Positions 16,837 through 26,311 are shown, counted from the first letter of the stretch. The stretch: DNA of 64,000 nucleotides from CAVQEK01 sp964596645 (GCA_964596645.1 CAZQVB010000002.1:124001-188000), one strand, 5' to 3'. The notes: a model not told the origin generated them from the sequence alone. Numbers and translations: made by a program.

Positions 16837-17910
16837 TCAAAAACTTTTTCGCAGATTGCGTTGCTTCAATATAACAGCCACTACCACCGGCGAGCCTATC
16901 AGCGTGGTGATGGCATTGATGGGCAACGTAAAGCTTCTGCCCGGCCATTGCGAGAGCAGGTCGCAGCCCAGCATAAGCGCTGCCCCTGTAGCCAGGCAAG
17001 CCGGTATCAGCCGCCGGTGGTCACTTGTGTTGATCAGGCTTCTGCACAAATGCGGCACAGCAATGCCCACGAAGGCGATGGGGCCGGCAAACCCGGTGAT
17101 GGTACCTGCCAGCATACTCACACAGGCAATGATGGCAAAGCGCGCCAGCCGTATATTCATACCCATGCTGTACGCATAGTTCTCGCCAAGCAGCAGCATG
17201 TTCAGCGATTTGCTCAAAGTGAATGAAGCGACAATGCCCGCCACCACTACAGGGCCTACCACCCACAACTGCTCACGGGTGACGCCCCCCAGGCTACCAA
17301 AGGTCCAGAGCAGGTAATCCTGTATTTGCTCCGGCCGGCTGAAATACTGCCATATGCTGATGAAGGCGATGGCCAGNNNNNNNNNNATGATGCCAATGAT
17401 GAGCAGTGCCACATTGTCGCGCAGGCGAACGGAGATAAGCAGCACCACCACCATCACCAACGCTGCACCGGCAGTGGCGGCAAAAGCCATTGCCCAGCTG
17501 CCGGCAAAGCCCAACTGCTGAATGAGGTAAATGCCAGTAGCACTGCCTGAAGAAAACATGACCAGCGCCACGCCCAGGCTGGCCCCGGCTGTAATGCCCA
17601 GTACGGAAGGGCCGGCCAGCGGATTGCGAAACAGCGTCTGCATTTGCAGGCCGCTCACCGAAAGCGCCGCGCCGACCAGTATGGCTGTAAGCGCCTTCGG
17701 CAACCGTATCAGTAAAATTATTTTTTCCCATGTGTCATTTGTGCCAGCGCCCAGCAGCGCGCCAAGCACCTCTCCGGCAGGTATGGCTACCGAACCGTAC
17801 AGCAGGTCAGCCACGAATAACACGACAGCTACAAGCACCATCAGCACCATAAAGCGCATATGGCGATCGCGGGACGAAACCGGCGCTGTAGTTGGGGGCA
17901 GGGTGCTCAT
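16837..17910 (-). CDS. btuC: Cobalamin ABC importer, permease subunit (FecCD family), interrupted by N gap
   Basis: About 357 residues with roughly ten membrane segments. The family blocks RLPKALTAILVGAALSVSGLQMQTLFRNPLAGPSVLGI (quoted here only as RLPKAL, GAALSVSG and NPLAGP) and the later ITGFAGPIAFVGIAVPHLCR-type coupling region (GPIAFVGI, PHLCR) identify a BtuC/FecCD permease. Ten N at 17377-17386 fall in the middle of a membrane segment (after LLIIGI); the frame is consistent on both sides, so the gene is probably intact and only the assembly is broken. It overlaps btuF by four bases. Confidence 0.85.
   Translation of the reverse strand: MSTLPPTTAPVSSRDRHMRFMVLMVLVAVVLFVADLLYGSVAIPAGEVLGALLGAGTNDTWEKIILLIRLPKALTAILVGAALSVSGLQMQTLFRNPLAGPSVLGITAGASLGVALVMFSSGSATGIYLIQQLGFAGSWAMAFAATAGAALVMVVVLLISVRLRDNVALLIIGIXXXXLAIAFISIWQYFSRPEQIQDYLLWTFGSLGGVTREQLWVVGPVVVAGIVASFTLSKSLNMLLLGENYAYSMGMNIRLARFAIIACVSMLAGTITGFAGPIAFVGIAVPHLCRSLINTSDHRRLIPACLATGAALMLGCDLLSQWPGRSFTLPINAITTLIGSPVVVAVILKQRNLRKSF
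17377..17386. other. Assembly gap of ten N inside btuC
   Basis: A run of exactly ten N. True length unknown; flanking frames agree. Confidence 0.95.
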
Positions 17911-19076
17911 GGCAATTCCTCAAAATACGTGAGCGCATAGCCGGGCATCAGCTCCGGATGCATTATTTTGATCATATCGGACAATATGAGCTCCGGGCGC
18001 ACCAGGCCCGATTCCCAATAGTCATTGGCACCATTGGCGTCTATTCTTTTTGTGCTGTTGTAAACCTTGCCCTCGCGAAAGCTTTTGAAGTCGCGTACGC
18101 GTGGCTCCTGCGCCAGTATTTCCCGTTTGTATCGCGCCATGTTTGGCGTGAGCCAGTAATCTGCCGTGAGGCCCACCGGGTATACCGCCTCGAAGTCCAG
18201 GTTGATGGCGCCGGTGTTGTCGTTGTCGGACCAGGGGTAGCGTGCGCCAGCATCGTGCAGCAGCTGCGCCACATAGCTGTGGCCCCCTGGCATATACCAC
18301 ACATTTTTGTAGGGCAGGTTGCATATCACTACCGGTTCATCTACAGCTTCAGTGGCCAGCAAGGTAAGCGAGTCGTACCGGTTGGCCACCTGTTGAAAAA
18401 ACGCCTGGCCGGCCTGAGGCCTTCCTGTGAGGTGGGCTACAATCTTCAACCACTCGGCGCGCCCCAGCGCCGTATGCTCTTGCCAGTCGCCAAACACCAA
18501 CACAGGTATGCCCAGGCGCTGTATCTGCGCTACATCTTTGTTGGGCTGGTTGGGAAAGCCGACGGTGATCACCAGGTCGGGCGCCAGCGTCATCAGCTTT
18601 TCTATGTTCAGGCTTTCACCATAGCCGATCTGAGCGATCTGTCCGGTCTCTACGGCATTTCTAATGCTGCTGTCGTACAGGTAGTTTACTTCGGAAATCC
18701 CCGCAATCGACTCCTCTGCCTGCAGCACATCGAAGTAGCTCACATAGCTGCTGTGGAGAAGCGCTATTTTTTCCACCGGTGTGTGGATCACTTCTAAGTG
18801 ATTCAGGGTGTCGGGCACCGTTTGCCCTTTGGGTAGTAAAAGGTAGGAGTGGCTGTCTCCCTGCGTGTCGTAGTGCTGGTGCAGATGAAGGAGGGTGAAG
18901 GCAGGATGTTGTTCCAGAGAGAAGCCGACGGCGTGCTGCACCAGGTTTTCCGCGTGGTGTTTTTTTTCACTGACCGAATCATGGCCTTGGCCACATTGCA
19001 TCAGCAGCGCAGCCAGCCCGCAGCAGCAGGCCCATATGAAGATGGGCGTAAAAGAAAATCGATAAGTATACCACAT
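17907..19076 (-). CDS. btuF: Cobalamin ABC importer, substrate-binding lipoprotein
   Basis: I start at the ATG giving MWYTYRF (389 residues), because it places a hydrophobic stretch and lipobox (ALLMQC, Cys about 27) correctly and lies 28 bases after the riboswitch. The mature protein has the BtuF/periplasmic-binding fold of class III: a YFDVLQAEESIAGIS region, LAPDLVITVG (about 220) and paired lobes joined by a helix. It should capture cobalamin in the periplasm and hand it to BtuCD. First gene of the operon, overlapping btuC by four bases. Confidence 0.85.
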   Translation of the reverse strand: MWYTYRFSFTPIFIWACCCGLAALLMQCGQGHDSVSEKKHHAENLVQHAVGFSLEQHPAFTLLHLHQHYDTQGDSHSYLLLPKGQTVPDTLNHLEVIHTPVEKIALLHSSYVSYFDVLQAEESIAGISEVNYLYDSSIRNAVETGQIAQIGYGESLNIEKLMTLAPDLVITVGFPNQPNKDVAQIQRLGIPVLVFGDWQEHTALGRAEWLKIVAHLTGRPQAGQAFFQQVANRYDSLTLLATEAVDEPVVICNLPYKNVWYMPGGHSYVAQLLHDAGARYPWSDNDNTGAINLDFEAVYPVGLTADYWLTPNMARYKREILAQEPRVRDFKSFREGKVYNSTKRIDANGANDYWESGLVRPELILSDMIKIMHPELMPGYALTYFEELP

Positions 19077-19103
19077 GGCCTTTGTTCCCGAAAGCAATAC
19101 AAG

Positions 19104-19280
19104 ATTTGGCAGGTCTTCTGACTTTTCCGGACTTTCTCACCTTCCCATCGCGCCGGGCGCGCCACAGTGGTGTTTATTCAAAATCCTTTGGATGGAATTA
19201 CAGCAGCGGGTACTGTTCCGGTTTCTCACCGGATTCCCTTTTCATGCCACAGCTTTCAGGGCCTTGGCAACCAATCTCGC
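19104..19280 (-). promoter_or_regulatory. Cobalamin riboswitch
   Basis: Read on the minus strand, the stretch contains the hallmark elements in order: a GAATCCGGTGAGAAACCGGA-type stem with the following ACAGTACCCGCTGCTGTA B12-box core (complement of 19202-19238), the CCACTGTGG element (about 19162-19170), GGGAAGGTGAGA (complement of 19134-19146), and the closing AGTCAGAAGACCTGCC (complement of 19108-19123). It ends about 28 bases before the btuF start, so B12 binding should lower expression of btuFCD. Confidence 0.92.
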
Positions 19281-19309
19281 TGCATATTTACAATGAATAA
19301 TCTTGGCGA

Positions 19310-19470
19310 TCAATGGTGGATGGTGGAATGGTAGACTGGTGGGTAGAGCTCAAAGCGGAAAGACACATCAAGGTCAGACGAATAGTCGGACCGGGAAGGG
19401 AGAATGTGTTGAGGGGGTAGTTCGAAGCTGAAAGCAACGTAGATTAGTGAAGGGTGATTAGTGAAGGGTG
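19310..19470. repeat. Degenerate member of the GCTGAAAGC/CTCAAAGC intergenic repeat family
   Basis: Contains GGTAGACTGGTGGG, AGCTCAAAGCGGAAAG, a GGTCAGACGAATAGTCGGA variant and GATTAGTGAAGGGTGA twice. The same words, better preserved, build the tandem array at 22187-22690, and related ones occur at 51077-51260. Confidence 0.6.
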
Positions 19471-19505
19471 AATGGGCTGGAAGCTGGCCGAACGCCATTC
19501 AGCCA

Positions 19506-19718
19506 TTACCATTTGCTCTCGAAGATGAGCACATACACGCTGAGGGAGATGGCGCCGTAGGCGAGTATGATGGCGTCGATGGTGAGGGAGGGGGGCGCCA
19601 GGGGAAAAAAGGAGGTCTTGACCACATAATAGCCAATGGCCAAGGCGCTGCTGTACATCCAGAAGCGAAGTGGCCAGGGCCTGTTGAGCAGCAATAGTCG
19701 TTTTAGTAGTTTTTCCAT
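19506..19718 (-). CDS. Small membrane protein, unknown
   Basis: A 70-residue protein with a basic start (MEKLLKRLLLLNRPW), then two hydrophobic segments at about 20-38 and 45-62, ending FESKW. It begins four bases after the stop codon of the TonB receptor gene on the same strand, so it is probably co-transcribed with it. I do not recognise a family. Position and two-segment topology make it plausible that it is a real accessory gene of the receptor operon. Confidence 0.5.
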   Translation of the reverse strand: MEKLLKRLLLLNRPWPLRFWMYSSALAIGYYVVKTSFFPLAPPSLTIDAIILAYGAISLSVYVLIFESKW

Positions 19719-19722
19719 TGTA

Positions 19723-22124
19723 TTAAAATTCTACCCTGTAGCTGATGGAAGGTATGATGCCCAATTGTGTTTTTTCAACCTGGCGGTCTTGTTGCAGGTC
19801 GTAGTACGTGTAAGCAATGTTTTGCCGGTTGGTCAGGTTTTGAACATCGATCAGTATCGTGCGGGTATAGTTTGGCCGATGACGCTTGAAATAAATACTG
19901 AAGTCTGCTCTGAAATAAGCAGGCAGGCGCTCGTCAAACCAGCCGGCACCGCTGTTTTCAGGAAGTTCTGTCTGTCTCGTAGAGACATCCACTGGTGCGG
20001 TGCGAAAACCGGCGTGGTACAGTACGCGCAGATTGACGCCCATCACACGGTTTTTCTCTTTGTTTTCTCCGATGAACTCCTTACCGGCTGTGATGCTCGT
20101 ATTGAAGTTGCTGTTGAAGCGGGTATTTCTCCTCACATCATCCAGCGCCTTGTATTGTGCATCAAAAACAGAAGCCGTAAGAAAGTAATAAAAGTTGCGC
20201 TCCATGGTGCGGCGCAGTGACAGATCCACGCCCATATTTCTGGCGCTGCCTTCATTTACCAGTTCATGAAGGATAAAGCCATCGGTGNNNNNNNNNNCGC
20301 GCCGGTCCGCACATCGAAGGCACGCACGAAGCCATCGGTGGCATTCACCACAGAATACGGGTACTGCTCATCTGCCGCCACAGGCACGTCGAAATGCGAC
20401 TGGTAATAACCTTCGGCGCTGAATACCGTGCTGCCGCTCAAATGGCTCGTGTAGCCGATGGTAAACTGGTGCGACTTAGTCAGGCCGAGGTTATCGTTGG
20501 GCCGTTCTCCCCCGCCAGGGGAATAGAGATAGACTTGTGGAATCTGTGTTTGCGACACCAGCCCATAATGCATTTTTATGCTGTTTGTGTTGTTGAGTGC
20601 ATAGCGCAGTGCCACGCGCGGCTCTATCGATTGGTCATTCATCGACGACTGATGTACATAATGCAATCCGACCTCCATATTAAGCTTTTCACTGAGCGGG
20701 CGCTCCCATGCAAAATAGGGCTGCGTGAGCAGAAATGCACCCCTACCTATACGCAGCATGTGTGTGGGCGTCATGTCTGGATGAATTACCATGCGCTCAT
20801 TGTCGAATGTATGTGTGTCGATCATTATGCCAAACCGGTACGTGTTGCGAGTGCCGCTGCGGAGGTTCAGTTCAGAAGTAAGGGAGAGTATATCGTTGTC
20901 CAAGGCGTCGTACTGCAGCGATTGGCGAATATAGTTGTCGAAAATATAGGTGCCTCTGCGCTCGCTTTTTATTCTAGAGTAGCTGATGCCGGCATTGATG
21001 CCTGCTTTCGGCCCCAGATTTTTAGTATAGGCAGCGCCCAGCCCGGCCATGCGCGAACGGAAGTCTGTATCAATGCGGTCTTCGTCGTACAGCCAAAGCG
21101 ATGTATCGCGTTCGGCAGTAAACTTTTCAGAGCTCAGTCCACCCAAGCCGAACACCGTAAATTTACCTCCGTCTGTATCGAATGCAAGCTTGAATGACAG
21201 GTCCTGAAATGCTATGCTTTCCTCACCCAGGTCTACCCCCAGGCCGCTGAGCAAGCCGATGGTAGAATATCGGTAATTGATTAAAAATGAGCTTTTTCCT
21301 CCAGCAGCCAGTGGCCCTTCTGCGGCTACGTCGATGCCCAGCAGACCCGCCTGTGCCGTGTATTCATGCGCTTTTCGGTTGCCCTCGCGCAGCCCAATAT
21401 CGAATATGCCCGCGATGGCATTGCCGTAGCCGGCCATGAAAGCACCCGTGTGCAACTGCGAATTTGCCAGCAGTTGCGCACTTACGATGCTCACACCACC
21501 ACCGTTTACCGAGGCTCTGTCGCTTTGCGTGCCGGCATTGGTCAGGTGGTTGGGGTTTACAAAATGCAGCCCGTCGATACGCCACTGCAGCATATTAGGT
21601 GAGTTGCCGCGGACGGAAATATGGTTAGCCTCATCGTTGGCTACGGCCACACCCGGGAAGCTGGTGGCAATGCGCGCCGGGTCATAAAAGGTAGCCGCAT
21701 AGCGTTGGGAGGTTTCCATATCGAAACTATAGCTGCTCAGGGTGATGTGGGCAGGGAGCGATTCGAGATCGGCCACCGCTACTTCGGCAAGGGTGGTGGT
21801 GGAGGTTTGCAGGCGCACCACCACAAACTGGGCTTTGCCTGCTTCCAGTCGCACCGATTCTATTTTTTCAGGCGCATAGCCCACATGGCTCACCACGATA
21901 TCGTACCGACCTATGGGCACCTCAGATAGGGTAAAGGTGCCGTCGTCGCGGGTGGTGGTGCCGGTGGTAAATGCATCGCCGGCGATCATCACGTTGGCCA
22001 GTGGTATGGGCGCCCGGGTGTCGTCGTCTACTACCACGCCTTCAATAAGCTGCTGCGGTACCTGCTGACCCACGGCTTGCACGCCGGCCAGTATAAATAA
22101 AATTAAATAGCTCAATCGATGCAT
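19723..22124 (-). CDS. TonB-dependent receptor with carboxypeptidase-regulatory domain, interrupted by N gap
   Basis: About 800 residues once the two parts are joined over ten N at 20288-20297. The order is: signal peptide (about 1-20), a CarboxypepD_reg-like domain (EGVVVDDDTRAPIPLANV, about 27-110), a plug (ISVRGNSPNMLQWRIDG, about 170-190), and a long beta-barrel ending in IPSISYRVEF. The part after the gap resumes with TDGFILHELVNEG, natural in a barrel, so the frame change only reflects wrong gap length. These outer-membrane receptors import large nutrients with TonB energy. Its position just upstream of the riboswitch and btuFCD suggests a BtuB role, but no riboswitch precedes this gene itself, so the substrate is unproven. 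Confidence 0.82.
20288..20297. other. Assembly gap of ten N inside the TonB receptor
   Basis: The bases GCCATCGGTG occur immediately before the gap and again at about 20331-20340, so a short local repeat may have broken the assembly. Confidence 0.95.
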
Positions 22125-22186
22125 CTACGCCTGCCAGTTGGGGGCCGCAAGTATAGCAAATGCAGTGTTAAATAGGAAAAGGGGAA

Positions 22187-22690
22187 TAGCTGAAAGCTGA
22201 AGGCTCAAAGCTGAAAGGAAAATTACCAAAATCCAGGTCGGACGATAGTCGGAGCGGCAAGGTTGGTGGATTGGTGGATACGTAGACTGGTGGGATAGCT
22301 GAAAGCTGAAGGCTCAAAGCTGAAAGGGTTAAAAAAGGAAAGATTGACTGGTGGGTTGGTGGAATAGCTGAAAGCTGAAGGCTCAAAGCTGAAAGGAAAA
22401 TTACCAAAATCCAGGTCGGACGATAGTCGGAGCGGCAAGGTTGGTGGATTGGTGGATACGTAGACTGGTGGGATAGCTGAAAGCTGAAGGCTCAAAGCTG
22501 AAAGGGTTAAAATGACCATGCCTAAAAAAGGTTGACTGGTGGGTTGGTGGAATAGCTGAAAGCTGAAGGCTCAAAGCTGAAAGGGAAATTACCCAAATCC
22601 AGGTCAGATGATAGTAGGAGCGGCAAGGTTGGTGGATTGGTGGATTCGTAGATTGGTGGGATAGCTGAAAGCTGAAGGCTCGTGCAAGCC
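22187..22690. repeat. Compound tandem repeat of alternating 109- and 69/79-base units
   Basis: The core TAGCTGAAAGCTGAAGGCTC begins at 22187, 22296, 22365, 22474, 22553 and 22662, giving spacings of 109, 69, 109, 79 and 109 bases. Long units carry CAGGTCGGACGATAGTCGGA and GGATTGGTGGATACGTAGAC; short units carry GATTGACTGGTGGGTTGGTG or a near copy. The last copy breaks off at about 22681, where unrelated sequence leading to a lone hypothetical gene begins. Not CRISPR: units are nearly identical, with no unique spacers. Confidence 0.9.
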
Positions 22691-22769
22691 CAGTGCGAGA
22701 TTATGGAGCGATTCATTGCGCCTCATACCGTTGTGTTTATTAGGTGATAAAGAGCTCAAATTAATCCGT

Positions 22770-23300
22770 TCAGCCCCCATTCCGCTTATACAATGTTGTA
22801 GCCCGTTTTTCTATTTTCTCTTTAAATTCTCTGTCTGTCCTTTTTATTATTAATGTCATTCTGTCTTTGTACTTGGGATCCGAAAATTCAATTTCAAGGT
22901 CATTAGCAACGTCATGTATATTCTCAATTCTTACATGTCTCGGATTGATGTTCGTACGATTCCCGTCAAATTCAAAAACTGTTGGAATAAGAAGTTTTTC
23001 TTTCCCTAATATTTTCATTTTACCAATCAGGACAATATTTCTGTCATTCAGTATCAGGTCACAGTTGTTGAAAGAGTAAAGGGTTTCATAAGGGTAGAAA
23101 TTAAACTTGCTTTTCTTTTTAAACACATCAAAGTTTTTGAACCAAACGTCTAAGTCAGTGAAAATTTCTGAAGAATGCTCTGAATGTTCTTGAATAAACC
23201 TTTTTATTTTACTATCAAGGATTGTCATGTAAATCCAAAAGAACACTAGTGGAAATGATAAAGCCGATATGCCTAAAATTATATGGATGACTTGAATCAT
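22770..23300 (-). CDS. Hypothetical membrane-anchored protein
   Basis: A 176-residue protein with one hydrophobic segment at about residues 5-27 and a soluble domain after it. The soluble part is rich in charged residues and beta-prone stretches (LILNDRNIVLIGKMKILG, about 80-97). I do not recognise it. It is distinctly more AT-rich than its surroundings, and its two ends meet sequences of a type seen around mobile cassettes (ACAACGGTATGAGGCGCAAT on the minus strand downstream; GTTAGCTAATGTTG upstream). It may be a single cassette that landed in the repeat region (inference). Confidence 0.5.
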   Translation of the reverse strand: MIQVIHIILGISALSFPLVFFWIYMTILDSKIKRFIQEHSEHSSEIFTDLDVWFKNFDVFKKKSKFNFYPYETLYSFNNCDLILNDRNIVLIGKMKILGKEKLLIPTVFEFDGNRTNINPRHVRIENIHDVANDLEIEFSDPKYKDRMTLIIKRTDREFKEKIEKRATTLYKRNGG

Positions 23301-23444
23301 TATTCAGTTTCTTCACATGGACTACAACATTAGCTAACAGCTATGTACAGTGAGGCCTGCATGATAATGTGCTTGCTGATAAAGCGGAATATTTGAGAAC
23401 AACTTATGGGCGGGTAGCCATTGCACCATCGGCCACTCGATGAG

Positions 23445-23876
23445 TTAGTTCTCGCCCAGGAAAAAATGATTGATGATGATGGTGCGCAGCCCGCGGGGTG
23501 TGGTGGATTTGGGCACGATCTCATCAAAATGTGTCCAGTCGCTGAGCTCTGAGATCACCGGATGATTCAGACTGGACAGCCCAATGATGAATGTCTGTCC
23601 GTCAAGGCCCAACGGGAATGACCTGATCTTTTCTGCCAGCTCAAAGCCGTTGTATCGGGGCAGGTTCAGGTCCATGATGATGAGCTGATAGTGCATAAAG
23701 GACGACAGGGTGAATGCCTCTTCTGCATTGTCAGTCATATCGATGCTTTCCACCCAGGTATCAATGGCGCGTGCCAGTTGTACTTGTTGGCGCACATCAG
23801 GATGCACCACCAGCGCCTTTATTTTCTTTTGGCTTCTAAAGGGATTGGAAATAAACTTCGGTCGTATAGCTTTCAT
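23445..23876 (-). CDS. Stand-alone response-regulator receiver-like protein
   Basis: A 143-residue protein whose residues 18-135 follow a CheY-like receiver. The phospho-acceptor Asp is in LIIMDLNLPRYNGFELAEKIR (Asp about 72), and the switch region has IIGLSS. The conserved lysine region reads DEIVPKSTTP. The usual acidic pair at the end of strand 1 is weak (VVHPDVRQQ), so metal binding may be reduced. There is no output domain, so it would act through protein contact. No histidine kinase is near. Confidence 0.7.
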   Translation of the reverse strand: MKAIRPKFISNPFRSQKKIKALVVHPDVRQQVQLARAIDTWVESIDMTDNAEEAFTLSSFMHYQLIIMDLNLPRYNGFELAEKIRSFPLGLDGQTFIIGLSSLNHPVISELSDWTHFDEIVPKSTTPRGLRTIIINHFFLGEN

Positions 23877-23990
23877 AAGAGAAAAAGTTCAAAAGTGATA
23901 CCGAAATAAAAATGCTTGTATAATGTATTTGTTATCAGCACTTTAAAAATTGAATATAAAAAAGCAATGGCCTTACAATAGGTAAAACGT

Positions 23991-24030
23991 CCCAAATCAG
24001 GAAGATCGTGCACCTTGTTCCTGATTTGGG
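23991..24030 (-). terminator. Hairpin after the GH3 gene
   Basis: Perfect 13-base arms (CCCAAATCAGGAA at 23991-24003 and TTCCTGATTTGGG at 24018-24030) around a 14-base loop, eight bases past the glycosidase stop. The T tract is short (GTTTTACC), so the strength is uncertain. Confidence 0.5.
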
Positions 24031-24037
24031 AGCCGCT

Positions 24038-26311
24038 TTATTTCAAATAAACAATTTTTTCCTGATCGCCCACAAGCAAGGAGAAAGCGCCGGTTTCTGC
24101 TACCAGTCTGTCCTCTGCCCCAATAAAGGAGAAATCCTCGCTGTTCAGCTCAAAAGTGACAGTTTTCTTTTCACCTGCATTCAAATGTATCTTTTCGAAG
24201 CGGCGCAGTCTGCGCACTGAGGGCGTTATGCTGGCTACATGATCGCGTGTATACAGCGACACCACTTCTTTGCCGGGTAGCGGCCCGGTGTTTTCCACTT
24301 CTACCGATACCTGCACCAGATCGTCCATGGCAAAGGTATCCAGCGGTGTAGTGGTCAGATTGCTGTAAGCAAAAGTGGTATAGCTGAGGCCGTGGCCAAA
24401 CTCATACTGCGGCAAAAACTCCGGGATCTTAAAATTGACGTGCATTTCGTCCGAAAACTTATGATCATAAGTCACCAGGTTGTTGCTGTATTGAGGATAG
24501 GTAAAAGGCAATTTTCCCGATGGGTTGGTATCGCCGAACAGCACATCGGCTATGGCGCGTCCGCCTTCATAGCCTGGCAGGTAGGCCATAAGTATGCCAT
24601 CGGCATGTGGCTCTATGGTGCGTATAAGCCTGGGGCGGCCTTGCACGAGCACCAGAATAATGGGCTTGCCTGCGCGTGACAGTTGATTCACCAGGTTGAG
24701 TTGTGCCTCCGGCAGTTGCATTTCGTTGATGTTGCCTACATTTTCTGTATAGGTTTTTTCGCCTATACAGGCAATGATATAATCGGCCTGACTGGCTGCA
24801 CGCAGCGCTTGTGCGGTATTGATGTCGGCATCGTAGCCGGTACCTTCCACATACACCACCTTGTCCAGGCCGGCTTCATCTTGTATGGCCTGTAGTATGG
24901 TGCGTTTGTCTTCATACATCACCATTTCGTTGTCGCCCAGCCAGGTGTGTGTCCAGCCGCCGTTCAGCACAGTAAGCTTATCGGCGGTATAGCCTGTCAC
25001 CAGCACGCGCTTGCCGCGCGGCAGTGGCAGCACGTTGCGGTCGTTTTTCAGCAGCGTCATCGATTCTTTGGCCATTTCGTAGCTGGCCTCTATGGCTTCT
25101 TCATTGCCAAAGTCTGCATAGTCATTCTTGTCGATGAATGGCTTATCGAACAGGCCCAGCCGTTGCTTCACCCGCAGTATGCGTGTGACGGCGTCGTCAA
25201 TGCGCGACATCGGTACTTCGCCGTCGTTTACCAGACTAATGAGGTCGCGGGCGAAGGAGAAGTCGAAAGGCACCATGCTCATGTCCACGCCGGCATTCAC
25301 CGCCATCTTCACGGCTTCGCGGTTGTTGGCAGCCACCCGGTGCATGCTGTAGAGAAATTGTATATCCTGCCAGTCGGTGACTGCAAAGCCATCGAACCCA
25401 AGCTCTTCCTTCAGTATTTCGGTGAGTATGTGGTAGTTGGCGTGCACGGGTATACCATTGATTTCTCCTGAGTTGATCATGACGGTGGCGGCACCTGCCT
25501 CTATCGCTTCGGCAAAAGGAGGTAGTATAAACTCGCGCAAGTAGCGCTCTGGTATCCATGCCGGCGTACGGTCTTTGCCGCTCAGGGGCGCGCCGTAGCC
25601 CATGTAGTGCTTCAGACAGGCCGCCAGTTTACCCGGGGCAGCCATGTCGTCGCCCTGGTAGCCCTTCACCACTGCTTTGCCCATCTCACCACATAAGTAT
25701 GGGTCTTCGCCAAATGATTCGTACAAACGCGGCCACAGCGGGGTGCGGGTCACGTCGAGCACAGGCGAGAACGTCCAGTGTACACCGGCCGCTTTCGACT
25801 CATAGGCAGTGATGGCAGCGCCTTCTTCTACCAGAGCACGGTTGCGTGAGGCAGCCATGCCAATTTGCTGTGGAAAGAGTGTGGCACCGTATAGGTAGCC
25901 TGCGCCATGCACCGCATCATAGCCGTACAGCAGTGGTACCTGAGCACCGGCGTTGAGGGCGCGCTCCTGCAGGCCGGAGGTCAGTTGCTGCCATTCTTCC
26001 AGCGTGTAGTCTGGTGCCGGGGTGTTCAGTATAGAGCCGATGAAGTAATGATTGAAGGCCGAATCAAGGAGTTGCTCATTCCAGACGATGGGCCGCGCCG
26101 GGCGGTCGGCATTGCCCTGCTCAATAAAAGCCGTAATGGTGATCTGAGTCATCTGTCCCACCTTTTGCTCCAGCGTAAGGTTTGCAAGTACGTCGGCTAT
26201 CTGGTCGTCTTCCGAAGCATAGTCATTGTCGGATGCTGTGGGCAAGGGCTGGTTGTCGCAAGAGAATAGAACGAAGGCCAGGGCAATGGCAAAAAGCGTT
26301 TTCATTTTCAT
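24038..26311 (-). CDS. Glycoside hydrolase family 3, beta-glucosidase type
   Basis: A 757-residue lipoprotein-type enzyme; the signal ends in the lipobox FSC near residue 18. The N-terminal barrel (about 40-390) contains KHYMGYG, the MINSGEINGIPVHAN block and the nucleophile Asp in FAVTDWQDI. The C-terminal alpha/beta sandwich (about 400-600) has LVQGRPRLI and GYEGGRAIADVLFGDTNPSGKLPFT (shown in parts: GYEGG, NPSGKLP), and an FnIII-like domain closes the protein. GH3 members release terminal beta-glucose or beta-xylose; the exact glycan cannot be told. It should be anchored in the periplasm or at the surface. The neighbouring rhaA is also catabolic. Confidence 0.88.
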   Translation of the reverse strand: MKMKTLFAIALAFVLFSCDNQPLPTASDNDYASEDDQIADVLANLTLEQKVGQMTQITITAFIEQGNADRPARPIVWNEQLLDSAFNHYFIGSILNTPAPDYTLEEWQQLTSGLQERALNAGAQVPLLYGYDAVHGAGYLYGATLFPQQIGMAASRNRALVEEGAAITAYESKAAGVHWTFSPVLDVTRTPLWPRLYESFGEDPYLCGEMGKAVVKGYQGDDMAAPGKLAACLKHYMGYGAPLSGKDRTPAWIPERYLREFILPPFAEAIEAGAATVMINSGEINGIPVHANYHILTEILKEELGFDGFAVTDWQDIQFLYSMHRVAANNREAVKMAVNAGVDMSMVPFDFSFARDLISLVNDGEVPMSRIDDAVTRILRVKQRLGLFDKPFIDKNDYADFGNEEAIEASYEMAKESMTLLKNDRNVLPLPRGKRVLVTGYTADKLTVLNGGWTHTWLGDNEMVMYEDKRTILQAIQDEAGLDKVVYVEGTGYDADINTAQALRAASQADYIIACIGEKTYTENVGNINEMQLPEAQLNLVNQLSRAGKPIILVLVQGRPRLIRTIEPHADGILMAYLPGYEGGRAIADVLFGDTNPSGKLPFTYPQYSNNLVTYDHKFSDEMHVNFKIPEFLPQYEFGHGLSYTTFAYSNLTTTPLDTFAMDDLVQVSVEVENTGPLPGKEVVSLYTRDHVASITPSVRRLRRFEKIHLNAGEKKTVTFELNSEDFSFIGAEDRLVAETGAFSLLVGDQEKIVYLK

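Noticed and set aside
17892..18797. 301-codon plus-strand frame opposite btuF
   Set aside because: Shadow; btuF has lipobox, fold signatures and a riboswitch in the other direction.
22187..22690. CRISPR array
   Set aside because: The intervening sequences repeat too; there are no unique spacers and no cas genes.
22168..22716. Three overlapping minus-strand frames rich in Ser, Pro and Leu
   Set aside because: They are translations of the tandem repeat, recurring with its period; no protein-like composition or start signals.
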